From contig NZ_CP145335.1 of NCBI RefSeq assembly GCF_049568105.1, positions 310,001-374,000 on the forward strand: a stretch of 64,000 nt of DNA, given 5' to 3'. The stretch comes from Salinisphaera sp049568105. Lineage in GTDB: Bacteria > Pseudomonadota > Gammaproteobacteria > Nevskiales > Salinisphaeraceae. The notes beneath the pieces are model-generated. The model saw nothing but the letters and a program-made list of their open reading frames with translations, was not told the origin of the DNA and made no database searches. The position numbers and the translations under genes were made by a program. Shown here piece after piece: positions 17,407-26,170 of the stretch (position 1 is its first letter; each line of letters starts with the position of its first letter).

Positions 17407-18296
17407 TGCTGGGCCGCAAGCGCAAAGCCATGGAAGCCGCCGCCGAGCAGGGCAACAGCCTAGGGCGCGACGCCTGGCGCCGGCTGCGGGCCAACAAGGC
17501 CGCGATGGTCTCGCTGGGGCTGTTGATCCTGATCAGCATCGCCGTGGTCGTAGGGCCGTGGCTGTCGCCGTACAACTATTTCTCGCAGGACTACAACGCC
17601 ATCTGGCAGGCGCCGAATCTGGCCAACGGCCATTTCTTCGGCACCGACCGGGTCGGCCGCGATCTGTTCGTGCGCAGCATGACTGGGGGACGGATTTCAT
17701 TGATGGTCGGCATCGTGACCACCCTGGTCAGCCTGATCATCGGGGTGAGCTACGGCGCGATCGCCGGCTTCGTCGGCGGTCGGACCGATTCGATCATGAT
17801 GCGGGCGGTCGATATTCTCTATTCGCTGCCGTTCATGTTCTTCGTGATCCTGCTGGTGGTGTTTTTCGGCCGGAATCTGTTTTTGCTGTTCGCCGCGATC
17901 GGTGCGGTCAGCTGGCTGGATATGGCGCGTATCGTTCGCGGCCAGACCCTGACCATCAAGCACCAGCCCTATATCGAGGCGGCCCGAATGTCGGGCGCCG
18001 GCATGGGCCATATCCTCGCGCGCCACGTGGTGCCGAATCTGCTGGGGATCGTGGTGGTCTACGTCACGCTGACCATCCCACAGGTGATTCTGTTCGAGTC
18101 GTTTTTGAGCTATCTGGGGCTCGGTGTGCAGCCGCCGGCGACCTCCTGGGGCGCGTTGATCAACGACGGCACCGGCGAAATGGGAATCGCCCCCTGGTTG
18201 TTGATCATCCCCTCGATCTTTCTCGCCGTGACTCTGTTCTGCTTCAACTTCATCGGCGACGGCCTGCGCGACGCGCTCGACCCGAAGGACCGCTAA
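17406..18296 (+). CDS. oppC: Oligopeptide ABC transporter permease OppC
   Basis: Second permease, 296 residues, close to the usual size. After a cytoplasmic N-terminus, DAWRRLRANKAAMVSLGLL (about residues 22-40) enters the first helix. FFGTDRVGRDLFVRSMTGGR (about 78-97) and the EAA loop IEAARMSGAGMGHILARHVVPN (split: IEAARMSGAGMG / HILARHVVPN) are family features. It forms the heterodimeric channel with OppB. oppD starts one base after its stop. Confidence 0.94.
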   Translation: MLGRKRKAMEAAAEQGNSLGRDAWRRLRANKAAMVSLGLLILISIAVVVGPWLSPYNYFSQDYNAIWQAPNLANGHFFGTDRVGRDLFVRSMTGGRISLMVGIVTTLVSLIIGVSYGAIAGFVGGRTDSIMMRAVDILYSLPFMFFVILLVVFFGRNLFLLFAAIGAVSWLDMARIVRGQTLTIKHQPYIEAARMSGAGMGHILARHVVPNLLGIVVVYVTLTIPQVILFESFLSYLGLGVQPPATSWGALINDGTGEMGIAPWLLIIPSIFLAVTLFCFNFIGDGLRDALDPKDR

Positions 18297-18297
18297 C

Positions 18298-19101
<804 letters not shown>

Positions 19102-19480
19102 GGCGGGTCAAGGTTTCGTGCGAGACCTGGTCCCCAAGGATTGCGCCCCAAATCGCCTTGGGCCGTGTCACGAGCCGTGATCGTGGTACGCCCAGAACTG
19201 GCGGCTCGCGCCTCGACGGCCACGATTTGGGGCAGCACCGCGGCGCTCGGGCGACACCTCAACAGGCCCTAAAGCCGGGCAGCCCTTATGGGCCACTCAC
19301 GGCGCGCAGGCGGGTTTTCCGATCAGCGGCCGGCGGGCGGCTGTTAAGATCGCGATAATACGTGCGCGTGCCGACCAGCACGGCCTTCCCCGAAATAATG
19401 GACTCCAGCAGCATGACCAGCCGGCAGCCGAGGCAGCGGTCTGAGCGCCGCCTGTCGCAACGAACCCAGGCAATGCATCG
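19102..19480. other. Gene-free stretch with repeat copy B and probable cls promoter
   Basis: Holds the repeat copy at 19130-19271. No coding region is supported. The last 150 bases precede the cardiolipin synthase gene and include GATAATAC near 19352 as a possible -10 region. Confidence 0.5.
19130..19271 (-). repeat. Dispersed palindromic intergenic repeat, copy B
   Basis: Same family as the copy at 5041, but on the opposite strand. Read on the minus strand it begins TAGGGCCTGTTGAGGTGTCG (19271 downward). It has both perfect arms, at 19223-19233 and 19145-19155 (GCCCCAAATCG on the plus strand), 67 bases apart, and CGGCTCGTGACACGGCC in place of GGCGCGTAACGCGGCT. The GGCTGTTGGGCC end seen in copies A and C is not recognisable here. 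Confidence 0.8.
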
Positions 19481-20929
19481 ATGAATCTCGGCGACGACGT
19501 TATCGCGGCCATCGAATTCTGGGTGCCGATCGCGATTGTCGTCGGGAGTGCGCTCGCCGCTGCCCTGCATGCCCTGTTGACCCGCGAAACCCCGAGCAGC
19601 GCCTTTGGCTGGATCGGCGTGTCGCTGCTGTTTCCGCCGCTCGGTCCGCTGCTCTACTACATGTTCGGGGTCAATCGCGTACGGGTTCGGGCTCGGCGTC
19701 TGGATCGCGATTCGCGCCACGGTCTCGGTGCCCATCGGCCCGGGGCAGATGCGGCCCTGCGCGATTACGACACCTATGTGCTCGATCGCCGGTTGGGGCT
19801 GGCCGCGGCTGGCGACCGGCTGTCGGCCTGGCCGGTCGTGGAAGGCAACCGGGTCGAGATGCTCAACAACGGCAACGAAGCCTATCCGCAGATGATCGAG
19901 GCGATCGATGCGGCCACCGGCTTCGTCTATCTGACCACTTATATCTTCGAGACCAACCAGGCCGGCCGGCGATTCATCGACGCGCTGGCCCGGGCCGCGG
20001 TGCGTGGCGTGGACGTGCGCGTGCTGATCGACGGGGTCGGCGAATGGTATGCGCTGCCCGGCCGGCGTCCGGTGCGCATGCTCGAGGATGTAGGTGTGAC
20101 CGTGGCTCGATTTCTGCCGCCGCGGCTGTGGCCGCCGTCGTTGCAGCTGAATTTGCGTAACCACCGCAAGATTCTGGTGACCGATCGCGGTATTGCCTTC
20201 ACCGGCGGTATGAACATCGGCGATCGGCATGTCGTCTCCGGCAGTGCCGGCGTGATCGACATGCACTTCAGCCTGACCGGTCCGATCGTGCGCCAGGTCG
20301 AGGCCGTGTTCCTGTCCGACTGGGCGTTTGCCACCGGCCGCCAAGACATGACCAGTTCCCGGATCCAGACCGAGCAGGGCAGCGCGGCCTGCCGTGCGGT
20401 CGAGAACGGGCCGACCCGGGATATCGAGCGCCTGAACGTGCTGCTGGTGACCGCGGTGACCAGCGCCTATGAACGGATCCGGATCGTCACGCCGTATTTT
20501 CTGCCTGGGCCGGCTCTGGTCGGTGCGCTGCAGGCCGCAGCCCTGCGTGGGATCGAGGTCTCGATCGTGCTGCCCGAGGCCAACAATCTGCCGTTCGTGG
20601 CCTGGGCTGCGCGCCACGATCTGGGCGAACTGCTAGAGCGCGGCGTGAATATCTATTTCCAGCCGCGGCCGTTCGCCCATACCAAGCTGTTTATCGTCGA
20701 CGACGATTATGCGTTGATTGGCTCGCCCAACGTCGATCCGCGCAGTCTGCGGCTGAACTTCGAGCTGGCCGTGGAACTGTTCGACGAGGCCACCGTTGGT
20801 CGTCTGTCCGAACACGTGGCTAGCCTGGTCGAGCGTAGCCGGGTCTATACCCATGCTGATCTGGCCTCGCGCGGCTGGTTGGCGCGGGTCCGCGATTCTT
20901 TTTTCTGGCTGTTCTCGCCCTATCTATAG
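19481..20929 (+). CDS. cls: Cardiolipin synthase, phospholipase-D superfamily
   Basis: Membrane enzyme of 482 residues that joins two phosphatidylglycerols (or PG and PE) into cardiolipin. Two N-terminal helices (about 12-30 and 42-60) anchor it. Two PLD catalytic motifs are complete: NHRKILVTDRGIAFTGGMN (about residues 226-244) and HTKLFIVDDDYALIGSPN (about 404-421). YMFGVNRVRVRAR after the second helix is typical of ClsA. An EEP-phosphatase gene lies convergent and 24 bases away, a pairing seen in E. coli ybhP-ybhO (clsB). The pair interrupts the oligopeptide transporter genes. Confidence 0.94.
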   Translation: MNLGDDVIAAIEFWVPIAIVVGSALAAALHALLTRETPSSAFGWIGVSLLFPPLGPLLYYMFGVNRVRVRARRLDRDSRHGLGAHRPGADAALRDYDTYVLDRRLGLAAAGDRLSAWPVVEGNRVEMLNNGNEAYPQMIEAIDAATGFVYLTTYIFETNQAGRRFIDALARAAVRGVDVRVLIDGVGEWYALPGRRPVRMLEDVGVTVARFLPPRLWPPSLQLNLRNHRKILVTDRGIAFTGGMNIGDRHVVSGSAGVIDMHFSLTGPIVRQVEAVFLSDWAFATGRQDMTSSRIQTEQGSAACRAVENGPTRDIERLNVLLVTAVTSAYERIRIVTPYFLPGPALVGALQAAALRGIEVSIVLPEANNLPFVAWAARHDLGELLERGVNIYFQPRPFAHTKLFIVDDDYALIGSPNVDPRSLRLNFELAVELFDEATVGRLSEHVASLVERSRVYTHADLASRGWLARVRDSFFWLFSPYL

Positions 20930-20952
20930 ATCGGCCGACAGCTGGCGGGCGC

Positions 20953-21756
20953 TCAGCCGATCGCTGCCGAGCCGGTGCGCTCCAGTGCATGGCCGAGCGG
21001 CTGCGGTAGGCCGATCTGCATTTCGACCGGCCGATGATCGGACAACAGCGTATCGATCACCCCGGCCCGGTGTACCGGCAGGCTCGGCGAGGTCAGGATA
21101 TGATCGATGCCGCGGCGTGGCCGCCAGCTCGGGAAGGTGGCCAGCAGGCGATCGTAGACGCGGAGTCCGCTGGCCGCCAACGCCGGATCAGCCAACAGAT
21201 CGTGGGCGCTGCAGTTGGTGTCGCCCATCACGATGACGTGTTCGTCATCGGCGATCAGGTCGCAGATCGCGGCCAACTGCTGGCTGCGACTGCCCGAGCC
21301 CAGCGACAGATGGGTTACGACCACGGTCAGACTGTGGTCTGGGCTGCCGAAGCGGGCGATCAGGGCGCCGCGACCGGGCAACCGACCAGGCAGTTTGTGC
21401 TCGGTGACCGAGAACGGCTGATAACGGCTGATCAGCCCCAGACCGTGCTGGGCGACCCGGCCCAGATCGCGGTTGACCTGGACCCGCCAATAGGCAAAGC
21501 CGGACTGTTCGGCCAGCGACTGAATCTGGTTCACATAGCGGCTGCGGCGGCTGCCGGCATCAATTTCCTGCAGCCCGATGATGTCGTGTGCACTGAGCAG
21601 TTCGCCGATCCGGGTCAGGTTGTCGCGCACGCCCTGGCTGGGCAGCACATGTCGCCAGCCGCGAGTCACATACTCGCGATAGCGCTTGGTGCCAACCCCG
21701 ACCTGCATGTTGAAGCTCAAGACCGACAGGTCGGCAGGCGGTGCCGAACGACTCAT
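20953..21756 (-). CDS. Endonuclease/exonuclease/phosphatase (EEP) family protein, YbhP-like
   Basis: 267-residue metal-dependent phosphoesterase of the EEP fold. LSVLSFNMQVG at the N-terminus (Asn), the catalytic Glu in IIGLQEIDAGSRRS (about residue 63), VVTHLSLGSGSRSQQL, VMGDTNCS (Asp and Asn, about 174-181) and the C-terminal SDHRPVEMQI (Asp-His) are the expected active-site motifs. No signal peptide is evident. Its position next to a cardiolipin synthase suggests a phospholipid-related substrate, as proposed for YbhP, but DNase or other phosphodiester activity cannot be excluded. Confidence 0.85.
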   Translation of the reverse strand: MSRSAPPADLSVLSFNMQVGVGTKRYREYVTRGWRHVLPSQGVRDNLTRIGELLSAHDIIGLQEIDAGSRRSRYVNQIQSLAEQSGFAYWRVQVNRDLGRVAQHGLGLISRYQPFSVTEHKLPGRLPGRGALIARFGSPDHSLTVVVTHLSLGSGSRSQQLAAICDLIADDEHVIVMGDTNCSAHDLLADPALAASGLRVYDRLLATFPSWRPRRGIDHILTSPSLPVHRAGVIDTLLSDHRPVEMQIGLPQPLGHALERTGSAAIG

Positions 21757-21941
21757 GATTCACCTTCGTTTGGCTGGCAACCGGCCGGCATGCCCGCGGC
21801 GGATGCGCCTGGCCCGCTTCTTGTATGCCGGCGGGCAGCCAATGATAAGCAAACCGCGTTCCGTTTCATGCATCGGGCCATCGGTAGGGCCGGCTGGGCG
21901 ATTGGGTCCGGCCAGCGTACCATCGGCCTCTCGGAGTTTTT

Positions 21942-22964
21942 GTGAGTCGACCCCATATGCCCAGCGAATCGGTGCTGACTGCCGACGATATCAAGGTTCA
22001 TTTTCCGCTACGCGCCGACTGGCCGTGGCAGAAGGCCCCGGTTCTGCGCGCAGTGGACGGCGCCAGCCTGGCGCTTTCGGCCGGTCATACGCTCGGGCTG
22101 GTCGGCGAATCCGGCTGCGGCAAGTCGACGCTGGCGCGGGCGTTGACCGGGCTGGCCCCGGTTACGGCCGGGCGGCTGCATCTGGGCGAACGCGATATCA
22201 CCCTCGGCTCGACCCGCGACTGGCAGGCCCTGCGCCGCGACGTGCAGATGATCTTTCAGGACCCGTTGGCCAGTCTCGATCCGCGCATGACGGTCGGCCA
22301 GATCATTGCCGAGCCGCTGCATCATCTGCGCCGCGATCTGTCGCGCGAGGAACGCCGTCGCCGGGTCGCCGACATGATGGACCGGGTCGGCCTGTCCCAG
22401 GCCCAGCTCAATCGCTATCCGCACGAATTCTCGGGCGGTCAGTGCCAGCGTATCGGGATCGCCCGGGCGTTGGTGGTCGAGCCTCGGGTGTTGATCTGCG
22501 ACGAACCGGTATCGGCGCTGGATGTCTCGATTCAGGCGCGTATCGTCGAACTGCTGATGGAGCTACAGCGCGAAACCAATGTCGCGATGCTGTTCATCGC
22601 CCATGATCTGGCGGTGGTACGCCAGATCAGCGACGACGTCCGGGTGATGTATCTGGGCCGGCTGATGGAGCAGGCGCCTTCGGATGCCTTGTTCGACGCG
22701 CCGCGCCACCCCTATACCAAAGCGCTGCTGTCGGCTGTGCCGCGGCCCGATCTGGCGGCCGAACGGGCGCGTCAGCGTATTCGCCTGCCCGGCGATCTGC
22801 CGTCGCCGGCCAATCCGCCGTCCGGCTGTGTGTTCCGCACGCGCTGCCCCTGGGCACAGCCGGATTGCAGTGAAAGCGTGCCCCAGCCTAGAGCGTTGAA
22901 TGGCGGCCTGGTGGCCTGCCACCATGCGGAATCGATCGACGCCGCGGCATTGGCGCCGGCCTGA
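21942..22964 (+). CDS. oppF: Oligopeptide ABC transporter ATPase OppF, separated from oppABCD
   Basis: ABC ATPase of 340 residues, GTG start. Walker A GESGCGKSTLAR (about 52-63), signature FSGGQCQRIGIARAL (about 162-176), Walker B VLICDEPVSALD (about 183-194) and the switch His in FIAHDLAVV are intact. The C-terminal oligopeptide-transporter tail is present, with LPGDLPSPANPPSGC and the cysteine cluster CVFRTRCPWAQPDC (about 291-304). It should pair with OppD, whose gene ends 2.8 kb upstream; the Cls/EEP genes lie between. Because OppD lacks its own tail, this is the only subunit with it. Confidence 0.92.
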   Translation: MSRPHMPSESVLTADDIKVHFPLRADWPWQKAPVLRAVDGASLALSAGHTLGLVGESGCGKSTLARALTGLAPVTAGRLHLGERDITLGSTRDWQALRRDVQMIFQDPLASLDPRMTVGQIIAEPLHHLRRDLSREERRRRVADMMDRVGLSQAQLNRYPHEFSGGQCQRIGIARALVVEPRVLICDEPVSALDVSIQARIVELLMELQRETNVAMLFIAHDLAVVRQISDDVRVMYLGRLMEQAPSDALFDAPRHPYTKALLSAVPRPDLAAERARQRIRLPGDLPSPANPPSGCVFRTRCPWAQPDCSESVPQPRALNGGLVACHHAESIDAAALAPA

Positions 22965-22974
22965 GTCGCCCGTC

Positions 22975-24213
22975 ATGCAGGTGCGCAGGATCGGGCGACG
23001 GGCGCTGATAGCGATCGCCATACTGGCGGTCGTGGCCTTGCTGGGCACGGCGCTGGTTCGATTCTGGTGGGCACGCCACGGGGCCGGCTGGACGCATGAC
23101 CCAGAAGATGCCGCCTGGGTGTTGCCGGCCGCTTCCCAGCAGCTCATCGAGCGCGCCTTTGCCGATGCCGACGATCGGCCGGTACTCGATCGCCGTGCCC
23201 TGATCGTTTCCCGCGGGCAGTTATCCGGGCCGGGGTTTTCCAACGACAGCCGGGCCAATGGCCGGGCTGGTCCGAGCATTGCGGTGTGGCTATCGCGGCG
23301 CCTGCGCGATGAGGCCGCCGGCGTGGTGCGGCCCGAGACCGCAGATGCCGACTATGTATCGCGTCTGGTGCGCCAGATTCGAGCGATGCCGGGCCCCTAT
23401 CGCGCCCGGATCATGGCACGCGACGGCGTATTCGACGACCAGGGCGTGCCGCGTATCGACAATGCCGAGCCGACGGTCGCCAACGCCTATGTCGCCTGGT
23501 TGGGCCAGCGTGCAGCCCCGCTGTTGGCGCCGGTGGTATCGATCCATCCACAGCGCCCGGATGCCGACCAGGCACTGGTGAAGTGGGCAGCCAAGGGGGT
23601 CGACGAAATCGTCTGGTGGCCGGTGCGCCAGCGTATCGATCCGACCGGCGCTGCCGCGAAGGCCGCCTACAAGGTCATGGCCGAACACGACATGCGGCTG
23701 GTCATCTCGGTGGGTCAGCTGCGTAATGCCGATGGCGAGAGCCGCTGGATTGCGCCCGCGGCGATTCGGCCGGCCCTGAAAGCCGGCGTTTCGGTACGGC
23801 TACGCCTGGGGCGTGCCCATGGCGCCGAGGACCAGAACCTGATGCCAGCCCTGTTTCGGTTGCTGCGCGAAACAGGCGACGACGAAGTCGATTTGACCGT
23901 AAGCCTGGCTGGACTGTTGACCGGCGACCGGCCGGGCACCGAACTGGAGCCGCTGCTCGAGCATCCCCAGTTCTTTGCTCGGCTGCGCTATGCCAGCGGC
24001 TATCCGCGAATCGCACGGGCCGGGGCGATCGATCTGGACCGCTTGGCGGCCGAGGGTTTTATCGCGCGGGCCGATGTTGCCCCGCTGGCCGCGATCTACG
24101 ACGTGAATCCGTTGTTGTTCACCTTCGTGGTGATGCGGCATGTGCATTTGCCGGGCACCGGGTTGGCCTTGCCAGACACGGTGTTTTTTGGCCCGGCATC
24201 CGACAGCGATTGA
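22975..24213 (+). CDS. Unknown membrane-anchored protein, possible amidohydrolase-like barrel
   Basis: 412 residues from the ATG at 22975 (MQVRRIGRRAL). One N-terminal anchor (about 9-28) precedes a soluble, presumably periplasmic, region. Alternating strands and helices (APVVSIHPQRPDADQAL, VDEIVWWPVRQRIDP, DMRLVISVGQLRN, YPRIARAGAIDLDRL) suggest a TIM-barrel hydrolase resembling amidohydrolase-type proteins. I cannot point to a full set of metal ligands, so catalysis is unproven. It begins 10 bases after oppF and may share its transcript. Confidence 0.5.
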   Translation: MQVRRIGRRALIAIAILAVVALLGTALVRFWWARHGAGWTHDPEDAAWVLPAASQQLIERAFADADDRPVLDRRALIVSRGQLSGPGFSNDSRANGRAGPSIAVWLSRRLRDEAAGVVRPETADADYVSRLVRQIRAMPGPYRARIMARDGVFDDQGVPRIDNAEPTVANAYVAWLGQRAAPLLAPVVSIHPQRPDADQALVKWAAKGVDEIVWWPVRQRIDPTGAAAKAAYKVMAEHDMRLVISVGQLRNADGESRWIAPAAIRPALKAGVSVRLRLGRAHGAEDQNLMPALFRLLRETGDDEVDLTVSLAGLLTGDRPGTELEPLLEHPQFFARLRYASGYPRIARAGAIDLDRLAAEGFIARADVAPLAAIYDVNPLLFTFVVMRHVHLPGTGLALPDTVFFGPASDSD

Positions 24214-24724
24214 ACGACCAGCAGCGGGCCGGAGCCGATCGTATCCAGCTTTCTGGCCGTCGCCAGATTCAACAAGGCATGCAAAACAGTGGCGGCCAAT
24301 ACAGCCTTGCCCACCGCCGGCCGCGGCGACCGTCATAGACGACGGGCCAGGCGCTACCGCTCAGATGGTAGCGCCTGTTTTGGGGGGCTGTTGGAAGGTC
24401 GTATGAGTCGCGACCAGTGTTTCCTGGAAAAGACGATGGCGAGCCGATGAGACGTCGCGAACGATAACGTCGAAGAGCGGCACAACAGCGCGCGCCCCAT
24501 CGAGGCAGGTATGTAGAATCAGCCATGGCGCCCGCGGCGTCGCGTGTTTGTGGTTCGGCGAGGACATGGCCCGTGCGCCTTGCACAACACAGAGGGCGAA
24601 CGCCAAGGCGGCGCTCGTACCACAGCACGACAGGCCTTGGGCCGGTAAGCCGCCGCCTCACATCCGGCCAGGACTTTGAGGCCAGCTCGAACGCCGAAGA
24701 CACGGTCCGCGGTCAAGTCGCATA
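24214..24724. other. Gene-free stretch
   Basis: Open frames here have no family features, and codon use unlike the neighbours. The only structure seen is the hairpin at 24349-24376; otherwise I see nothing in it. Confidence 0.5.
24349..24381 (+). terminator. Perfect 10-bp hairpin, possible terminator
   Basis: AGGCGCTACC (24349-24358) and GGTAGCGCCT (24367-24376) form a perfect stem with an 8-base loop, followed by GTTTT. It lies 136 bases after the upstream gene, so it could end the oppF transcript or a read-through of it. Confidence 0.45.
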
Positions 24725-24756
24725 CAAAAAAGCCGACAGCGTATGCACTGCCGGCT
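24725..24756 (-). terminator. Rho-independent terminator of the RRM gene
   Basis: On the minus strand, AGCCGGCAG / CTGTCGGCT form a stem (24731-24756) followed by TTTTTTG (24725-24731). A further perfect stem, AATCCAA/TTTGGATT (24777-24794), lies between it and the gene end. Confidence 0.75.
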
Positions 24757-24813
24757 CAATCACGGCCTTCAGCAGCAATCCAAGCGTTTGGATTGAGCCT
24801 TGGTCATCCGTTT

Positions 24814-25104
24814 TTAGAAGCGACGCGGACCGCGGCCGCCACCACCGCCGCCGCTACGGTTTTCGCGCGGGCGGGCTTCGTTGACGCGCAGGGTTCGACC
24901 CTGCAGGTCCTTATCGTTCATGCCTTCAATGGCTTCCTTGGCGGCATTGTCATCGGGCATTTCGACGAAACCGAAGCCGCGCGAACGCCCCGTCTCGCGA
25001 TCCATGATGACTTTCGCGGAGGAGACTTCTCCGAACGCTTCGAAGGCGGCGCGCAGGTCGTCGTCCGTGGAGTTCCACGAAAGGTTGCCGACGTAAATAT
25101 TCAT
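24814..25104 (-). CDS. RRM-family RNA-binding protein
   Basis: 96-residue cytoplasmic protein with a single RNA-recognition motif. RNP2 is IYVGNL (residues 3-8) and RNP1 RGFGFVEM (about 42-49), both with the aromatic RNA-stacking residues. A glycine- and arginine-rich tail (RSGGGGGGRGPRRF) completes it, as in cyanobacterial and proteobacterial cold-responsive Rbp proteins. It is a lone gene with a 170-base upstream region and a double-hairpin 3' end. Cold induction is a reasonable guess but is not shown by the sequence. Confidence 0.93.
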   Translation of the reverse strand: MNIYVGNLSWNSTDDDLRAAFEAFGEVSSAKVIMDRETGRSRGFGFVEMPDDNAAKEAIEGMNDKDLQGRTLRVNEARPRENRSGGGGGGRGPRRF

Positions 25105-25276
25105 CTCAACTGATCCTAGCTAACAAACATGTGCCATTAACTTGAAAACCGTCCGGACTCGTCAATGACACCAAACTAAGACCAGCGGAGCGCAGCACGA
25201 CGGCCACCTGATTTCGGAGTCTACAGAACTTAAGCCGGCCCGCAATAGCCTTTGTCAAACCGGGCGACGAGCGGTG

Positions 25277-26086
25277 TTACGGGTGGCGGCAATTCGGGTG
25301 ATGATCGGTTTGCTGGTATAGCTGCATGGCATGATCCATATGTGAGCTAAGCGCCTGTATCCGATTATCGTTGGACGGATGAGTCGACAGAAATTCGTTG
25401 GGTTGTTCGCCGTCGGACGCCTTGCTCATGTTCTGCCAAAGTTGCACAGACTCACGAGGATCGAAGCCGGCGCGGGCCATCAATTCCAGGCCGATCACGT
25501 CGGCCTCGCTTTCCTGCGCGCGCGAAAACGGCAGCAGAATGCCGACCTGGGCGCCGACGCCGAGCGCCGACATGATCGCCTGGCTGCCGGCGCCGCCGGC
25601 GCCACCCAGAAAAGCCGACAACACCGACAGCCCGCCCTGGGTCGCATACTGCTCGGACATGCGTTCGTTGGGATGCCCGGCGAGTACGTGGCCGACTTCA
25701 TGGCCGATCACGGCTGCAAGCTGGGCGCCATTTTCGGTCACCGGCAACAGCCCGGAATAGACGCCGATATTGCCGCCAGGCAGAGCAAAGGCATTGACCT
25801 GGTCGGATTTGAAGACCGTGACTTGCCAGGGCCCATCGGCGGCCTGCTGTACGCCCTGGACCGAGGTAATGGCGTTGGCCACGCATTCGACAAAGCGATT
25901 GGCGGCGGTGTTTTTGTCGACCTCGGTTTTGTCTTTGAGCTGGGCATAGCTCTGGTCGCCCATCGCCGACATTTTCTGTTCGCCGAACAGTTTGAGCTGG
26001 TTGCGCCCAGTCGGCGAGGTCGCGCAGCCGACCAGTACGGCCGACAGCAGACAGAGCATGAGCGCACGAAGGATAAAACGCGGCAT
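25277..26086 (-). CDS. M48-family metalloprotease lipoprotein (LoiP/YcaL-like)
   Basis: 269-residue envelope zinc protease. The signal peptide ends in a lipobox, LVGC, with Cys21. The zinc motif HEVGH is at 129-133 and the third ligand Glu in SRAQESEADVIGLELM (about residue 193). FALPGGNIGVYSGLL (about 100-114) is the conserved substrate-side loop. Such proteins help quality control of the outer membrane in E. coli. It diverges from uvrD, and its stop is followed by the 172-base gap to the RRM gene. Confidence 0.92.
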   Translation of the reverse strand: MPRFILRALMLCLLSAVLVGCATSPTGRNQLKLFGEQKMSAMGDQSYAQLKDKTEVDKNTAANRFVECVANAITSVQGVQQAADGPWQVTVFKSDQVNAFALPGGNIGVYSGLLPVTENGAQLAAVIGHEVGHVLAGHPNERMSEQYATQGGLSVLSAFLGGAGGAGSQAIMSALGVGAQVGILLPFSRAQESEADVIGLELMARAGFDPRESVQLWQNMSKASDGEQPNEFLSTHPSNDNRIQALSSHMDHAMQLYQQTDHHPNCRHP

Positions 26087-26170
26087 GGACGGGTCATCGG
26101 TCGATAGTTCGACCTGAGATTACCAGTGATTGCTGAACTTGAGGTGTCCTCCTTTGGTTACAATTCACGG

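Noticed and set aside
24269..24703. 144-codon frame on the minus strand
   Set aside because: Cys/Arg-rich translation with no family match and unlike neighbouring codon use.
26087..26170. Possible LexA (SOS) box upstream of uvrD
   Set aside because: No CTG-N10-CAG palindrome found in the upstream region.
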